From Enterovibrio calviensis DSM 14347 (GTDB lineage Bacteria; Pseudomonadota; Gammaproteobacteria; Enterobacterales; Vibrionaceae): a stretch of DNA of 64,000 nt. Position 1 is the first letter of the stretch; every line of letters begins with the position of its first letter. The stretch is taken from NCBI RefSeq assembly GCF_000621165.1, contig NZ_JHZA01000007.1, forward strand, positions 397,030-461,029, written 5' to 3'. Position numbers and translations under genes: made by a program. This document shows, one piece after another, positions 60,677-64,000 of the stretch. A model generated the notes under the pieces. It ran no database searches. It was not told the origin of the DNA and saw only the letters and a program-made list of their open reading frames with translations.

Positions 60677-63600
60677 TCAGTTCCCCGAAGAGCCAGATGT
60701 GTTAATACCAAAGCTATTGGCAGGCACCGTCAGTGACGTGCCATCGCTGAATTGCACTTGTTGGCTGGTATTTTGGAAGTTATACGCCACGTAAGTCATT
60801 TGATTGCCATTTTTGAACGCCACGGCGGTCGGTGAATCAGCAGTTAATGATCCTGTCCCTGTCATCAAATGCCCTAACGCCTTCCATGTGTGAATCCAAT
60901 GATAAGTGTGCGCTTTAGACTCACCTTCTTCGGTAATGTAGTTTGAACCGACGGTTTCATAATCTGCAATGGCGGCGTCAGCATCTGTCATCGCCCACAG
61001 GTTCCACCAAATGTCGCGCCATTGTCCATCGACCAAGCCAGATGGCTTCCTATTGCGTGACTCAGCCAAACCCAGTTCGACGTAATCTTTCATGTATTCG
61101 GCGTGCAAGCCAACATGAAAAACCAGCGGGTTGAGTGGCAGTCCCTGAATTCCAAGGATATGCGCGTAAGCGCCACTAAACCATGTAGAGAATACACCGC
61201 CCGTGCCCCAGATGATCGAGGTAGTGATTTTGTCGTAACCCGATGGGAAGTTATCGAAATCAGCCCCTTTGTTAAGGTAGCCGTCAAGGTTGTTCCAGTA
61301 CTCCCAATACGCAGCGCTTGATGAAGCATGCAAATACATGCCTTTTTCTACCAGATCATCGTCGCCCGTGATCAGGCCATAAAGAACAATCGCGCCATAA
61401 GAGTTCGCCGCTTCAGAGGTGGATTCATTATTATTGCCCAAGGCGAAGTTGGCGTGACCCGAAGCCCACGAAAAACCGTTGGCAGGATCGAAGTTGCGAA
61501 GATACGGGAACATGTCATCGCCTTTGCTCGCCGCATAATCACGGATTAACAGCTCGACCATTGGGCCATATTGATCAGCACCACACCAGGCTTTGTCGGT
61601 ACGGCAGATTTCTGCGGCGGCACGTACAAAGTAACCGTAATGAAAGTGGTGATCATTGAGCTGTTGGTGCGTACCAAATGATTCTTCAACGCCCAGCAAG
61701 GTTGTCCATGTTTCGTCGTAAACGAAATATCTAACGGTGTCTAAGCTACCATTGGTGTCAGCGCTGAACCAATCTTCCAATTCCGCTTTTAGCCAGCTTG
61801 TTAGGGTATTCGCTTCCGTGGTCATGCCTATGCTTCGCGCAATCGCAATCACCTCGGCGGCTTTGCCATAGCTTTTGCCTGACCAATACGTGTCGGTATA
61901 TGGGTTCCACCCATTCGAGCCTTTATTTACGTATTCTGTGACTAAGCTTTTCAATGTATTGGTATCAAAATCGCCAACCGTACTCGGCAGATAAGGGAGT
62001 ACGCCAACAAATGGCATGGTGTAAGAAAATCCATTGGTTTGACTGAATTTGATCACGCCACGCGCACTGCGCATTTTATAACTGGTTGTCGCGACAGAAC
62101 TGTTTTTCCAGTGCAAAGGATGTAAACCTGCGAGGGTTTCAATCGCATTGCCATTATTATCCAAATAGGTGTGCGTGACTGTTACTTGGTTATTGGCGCG
62201 GTTAACTTCGTAATCAATTTCTACGTCACGTACAACTTGACGTGCCAACGCGGCAAACTCATTGCTAACAGCATTACTTGGCACAGCAGTGCCCGGTAAC
62301 AATGCAATAGTCACTTCTTTTGCGCTGTTGATAACGGTAATTCTATTGCTCGTTTTCTCAGTGAAAGTGGTTGCACCCTCGCCCACAATAAGAAAGTTCG
62401 TGCGATTGCCAGCTACATTCGTCCACACACCAAGCATGTTGTTTGAATCTGAAAATGTGCCTTTTTCACCGCCATTTGATTTCAGCGTTTTCAACACGAT
62501 GTCGCCTTGATACGCTTTGACATAAACGTACGGTGAGCCATGCACAAAAGTGGCTTCCATGATTGGCGTTGTTCCGCTTCGCCATTCCACCGTCATCGCG
62601 CCATCGCTGTGATCTTTTAGATAGCCTTCCATGTCAGTGAACTGAGAGTTGGCAATGGTAATGCCATCAAAAACTTCATCAAACGGCGCTGGAACTGTGT
62701 ATTCAAACTTATCAACAGCACCTCTTAACCCGCTGGGAATGCCAAGCATTCTGAATCCACGTTCTGAAATGCGCGCGCTAACGGGATCGGGAGTGATGTA
62801 CGCAGCACTGTCGGGATCGCCAATGCGCATTTCACCAAGAAAAGATACCGACCCCCACCATTTGTGAGTCGGAACGGGTTGATCTGCAAGATCTGGGACA
62901 AGCTGAGGGTAAATCGGTGTTGGTGTACCTATGTTCGAACAAGACTCGACACCCGGTTTAACCACGCCAGCGTTAAACACCCAAAAGCCATGATCTTCAG
63001 CACAGCCGTATCCATCAGGGTTAAAGGTGTCTGAAATGCTGCCAGCGCCATAAGAAGTAATCTTATAGTCTCCCTCGTAGCCACCTCCATTGCCTTCAGC
63101 CTGCTCAAGGTAAACATCTGCCACTAGCACCGTGCCATTGCCCGAAAACTGCAACCCGATCCACGTCAAATCATTGAATGCAGGAAACGGTATTTGCATG
63201 TCGATCCAGCCGTTACTCAGCGCTGTACCCGCGTTCAATGCATAGGCTTTTTTATCTTCACCGCTATTAACACCTTGGATCGACACTTCCACCTGCGTAG
63301 CAAAGGTCGTTTTTACTTTAAATCGCAATTGGTTATATGCAGAGGCATCAATGGCATTTGCGGCATCGTAATTCCCCCAAGCCAGTTCAGCATAGGGAAC
63401 TCCATATCCCGTTCCACTTGTTACCTGAATGGCACGCGCATAGGTGCTGTCTGAGGGATTTTTATCAATCGAAGAGTTTGATCCCCAAGATACCGCGGAT
63501 TCGGCAAAATTAAACGAATCAGCATTCTCTGAATGGAAAACATAACCATTAGTATCTTCTGGGATTTCGCCGCCATCTGTGCCTTCGCCGCCGTCCGTGC

Positions 63601-64000
63601 CTTCGCCACCGTCTGTGCTATTGCCTCCGTCAGTGCCTTCGCCACCGTCCGTGCCATCGCCGCCGTCTGTGCCATCGCCGCCGCCTGTGCTATTGCCGCC
63701 GTCTGCGCCATCGCCGCCGTCCGTGCCTTCGCCACCGTCCGTGCCATCGCCGCCGTCTGTGCTAACACCACCGTCGGTGCCTTCGCCACCGTCTGCGCCA
63801 TCACCGCCGTCGGTGCCATCGCCACCGTCTGTGCCATCGCCGCCGTCTGTGCCATCGCCACCGTCCGTGCTATTGCCGCCGTCTGTGCCATTGCCACCGT
63901 CCGTGCTATTGCCGCCGTCTGTGCCATCGCCGCCGTCTGTGCCATCACCGCCGTCCGTGCCTTCGCCACCGTCCGTGCTATTGCCTCCGTCTGTGCCATC
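60677..64000 (-). CDS. GH81 endo-1,3-beta-glucanase, 5' end beyond the window
   Basis: The open frame runs without a stop from 64000 to 60677 (at least 1107 residues), so the apparent start inside it is not real. In protein order: a Gly/Asp/Thr-rich repeat linker (first about 145 residues), a CBM-like beta domain (about 150-300; FNFAESAVSWGSNSS, AAIDASAYNQLRFKV-type pattern), then the GH81 catalytic region with DHHFHYGYFVRAAAEIC, YLRNFDPANGFSWASGHA and GNNNESTSEAANSYGAI, which hold the family's acidic active-site residues. It would hydrolyse laminarin or curdlan-type beta-1,3-glucans outside the cell. The signal peptide must lie outside the window. Confidence 0.93.
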   Translation of the reverse strand, partial: DGTDGGNSTDGGEGTDGGDGTDGGDGTDGGNSTDGGNGTDGGNSTDGGDGTDGGDGTDGGDGTDGGDGADGGEGTDGGVSTDGGDGTDGGEGTDGGDGADGGNSTGGGDGTDGGDGTDGGEGTDGGNSTDGGEGTDGGEGTDGGEIPEDTNGYVFHSENADSFNFAESAVSWGSNSSIDKNPSDSTYARAIQVTSGTGYGVPYAELAWGNYDAANAIDASAYNQLRFKVKTTFATQVEVSIQGVNSGEDKKAYALNAGTALSNGWIDMQIPFPAFNDLTWIGLQFSGNGTVLVADVYLEQAEGNGGGYEGDYKITSYGAGSISDTFNPDGYGCAEDHGFWVFNAGVVKPGVESCSNIGTPTPIYPQLVPDLADQPVPTHKWWGSVSFLGEMRIGDPDSAAYITPDPVSARISERGFRMLGIPSGLRGAVDKFEYTVPAPFDEVFDGITIANSQFTDMEGYLKDHSDGAMTVEWRSGTTPIMEATFVHGSPYVYVKAYQGDIVLKTLKSNGGEKGTFSDSNNMLGVWTNVAGNRTNFLIVGEGATTFTEKTSNRITVINSAKEVTIALLPGTAVPSNAVSNEFAALARQVVRDVEIDYEVNRANNQVTVTHTYLDNNGNAIETLAGLHPLHWKNSSVATTSYKMRSARGVIKFSQTNGFSYTMPFVGVLPYLPSTVGDFDTNTLKSLVTEYVNKGSNGWNPYTDTYWSGKSYGKAAEVIAIARSIGMTTEANTLTSWLKAELEDWFSADTNGSLDTVRYFVYDETWTTLLGVEESFGTHQQLNDHHFHYGYFVRAAAEICRTDKAWCGADQYGPMVELLIRDYAASKGDDMFPYLRNFDPANGFSWASGHANFALGNNNESTSEAANSYGAIVLYGLITGDDDLVEKGMYLHASSSAAYWEYWNNLDGYLNKGADFDNFPSGYDKITTSIIWGTGGVFSTWFSGAYAHILGIQGLPLNPLVFHVGLHAEYMKDYVELGLAESRNRKPSGLVDGQWRDIWWNLWAMTDADAAIADYETVGSNYITEEGESKAHTYHWIHTWKALGHLMTGTGSLTADSPTAVAFKNGNQMTYVAYNFQNTSQQVQFSDGTSLTVPANSFGINTSGSSGN
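63566..64000 (-). repeat. In-frame 18-bp tandem repeat coding GTDGG[E/D/N]
   Basis: Twenty-four consecutive 18-bp units and part of a 25th are visible up to the window edge. Read in the glucanase frame each codes for [G/S]TDGG followed by E, D, N or occasionally another residue. Nearly all differences are at the first and sixth residues or at silent positions. It forms an acidic, flexible linker. Confidence 0.93.

Noticed and set aside
63421..63999. Minus-strand open frame coding an Ala/Thr/Met/Gln repeat protein
   Set aside because: It is an alternative frame of the 18-bp tandem repeat. The glucanase frame runs through the same bases without stop and joins sensibly to the CBM-like domain.
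63566..64000. CRISPR-like array at the window edge
   Set aside because: The units are contiguous 18-bp coding repeats without unique spacers.

Overview
The window is a chromosomal segment from a member of the Vibrionaceae. The signs are a VxrA/VxrB two-component system with DUF3404 and DUF2861 proteins, a Vibrio-type interspersed repeat with TATACCCAAGCAACCTGAAGATGC-like ends present in seven places, a DUF368 (PopT-type) carrier, and a two-gene pntA-pntB order. In V. cholerae the Vxr system and the DUF368 carrier are encoded on chromosome II, so this may be second-chromosome DNA; that is inference. No species is assigned. || Layout. 0-8 kb (mostly minus strand): YoaH-like small protein, a TraF_2-family outer-membrane protein, vxrCBA and pntBA. 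8-27 kb: ordinary housekeeping and accessory genes (HlyU-family, BASS-like transporter, 5'-nucleotidase, pirin, popT, a SCO1/PCuAC copper-delivery set, lpp convergent with an L,D-transpeptidase, msrPQ, MATE and AEC transporters, an SgrR-type regulator). 27.9-38.0 kb: first half of a purine-degradation supercluster. The minus-strand run puuD(cyt c)-allA-alc-uraD-puuE is divergent from plus-strand uraH, two purine permeases and an 8-oxoguanine deaminase-like enzyme. 38-46.6 kb: an unrelated insert (secreted Calx-beta protein, Cys-poor DksA-like protein, Fic enzyme, PhyH-family dioxygenase, esterase, flavodoxin-fold oxidoreductase, histidine phosphatase, RutR-like TetR regulator). 46.8-60.6 kb: second half, with glxR-hyi-gcl divergent from aceB and a GlcG/HbpS-like gene, then an FCD-type GntR regulator and xdhA-xdhB-xdhC-guaD. 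60.7-64 kb: a GH81 endo-1,3-beta-glucanase whose N-terminal part runs off the window through a long 18-bp tandem repeat. || How it works together. The two halves encode a nearly complete route: guanine to xanthine (guaD), xanthine to urate (xdhABC), urate to allantoin (puuD, uraH, uraD), allantoin to allantoate (puuE), then to ureidoglycolate (alc) and glyoxylate plus urea (allA). Glyoxylate then goes to tartronate semialdehyde, hydroxypyruvate and glycerate (gcl, hyi, glxR) or to malate (aceB). Uptake is by the two NCS2-type permeases. A palindrome, TTGTATACAA, recurs at the puuE/uraH, gcl, aceB and xdhA promoters and has the form expected for the FCD-type GntR regulator encoded in the cluster. 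A separate TTGACC-N4-GGTCA site ahead of xdhA resembles the E. coli RutR box, and a RutR-like TetR gene lies in the same cluster. This two-regulator purine-to-glyoxylate regulon is the most interesting system I see here; its enzymes are known but the wiring is inferred from sequence alone.
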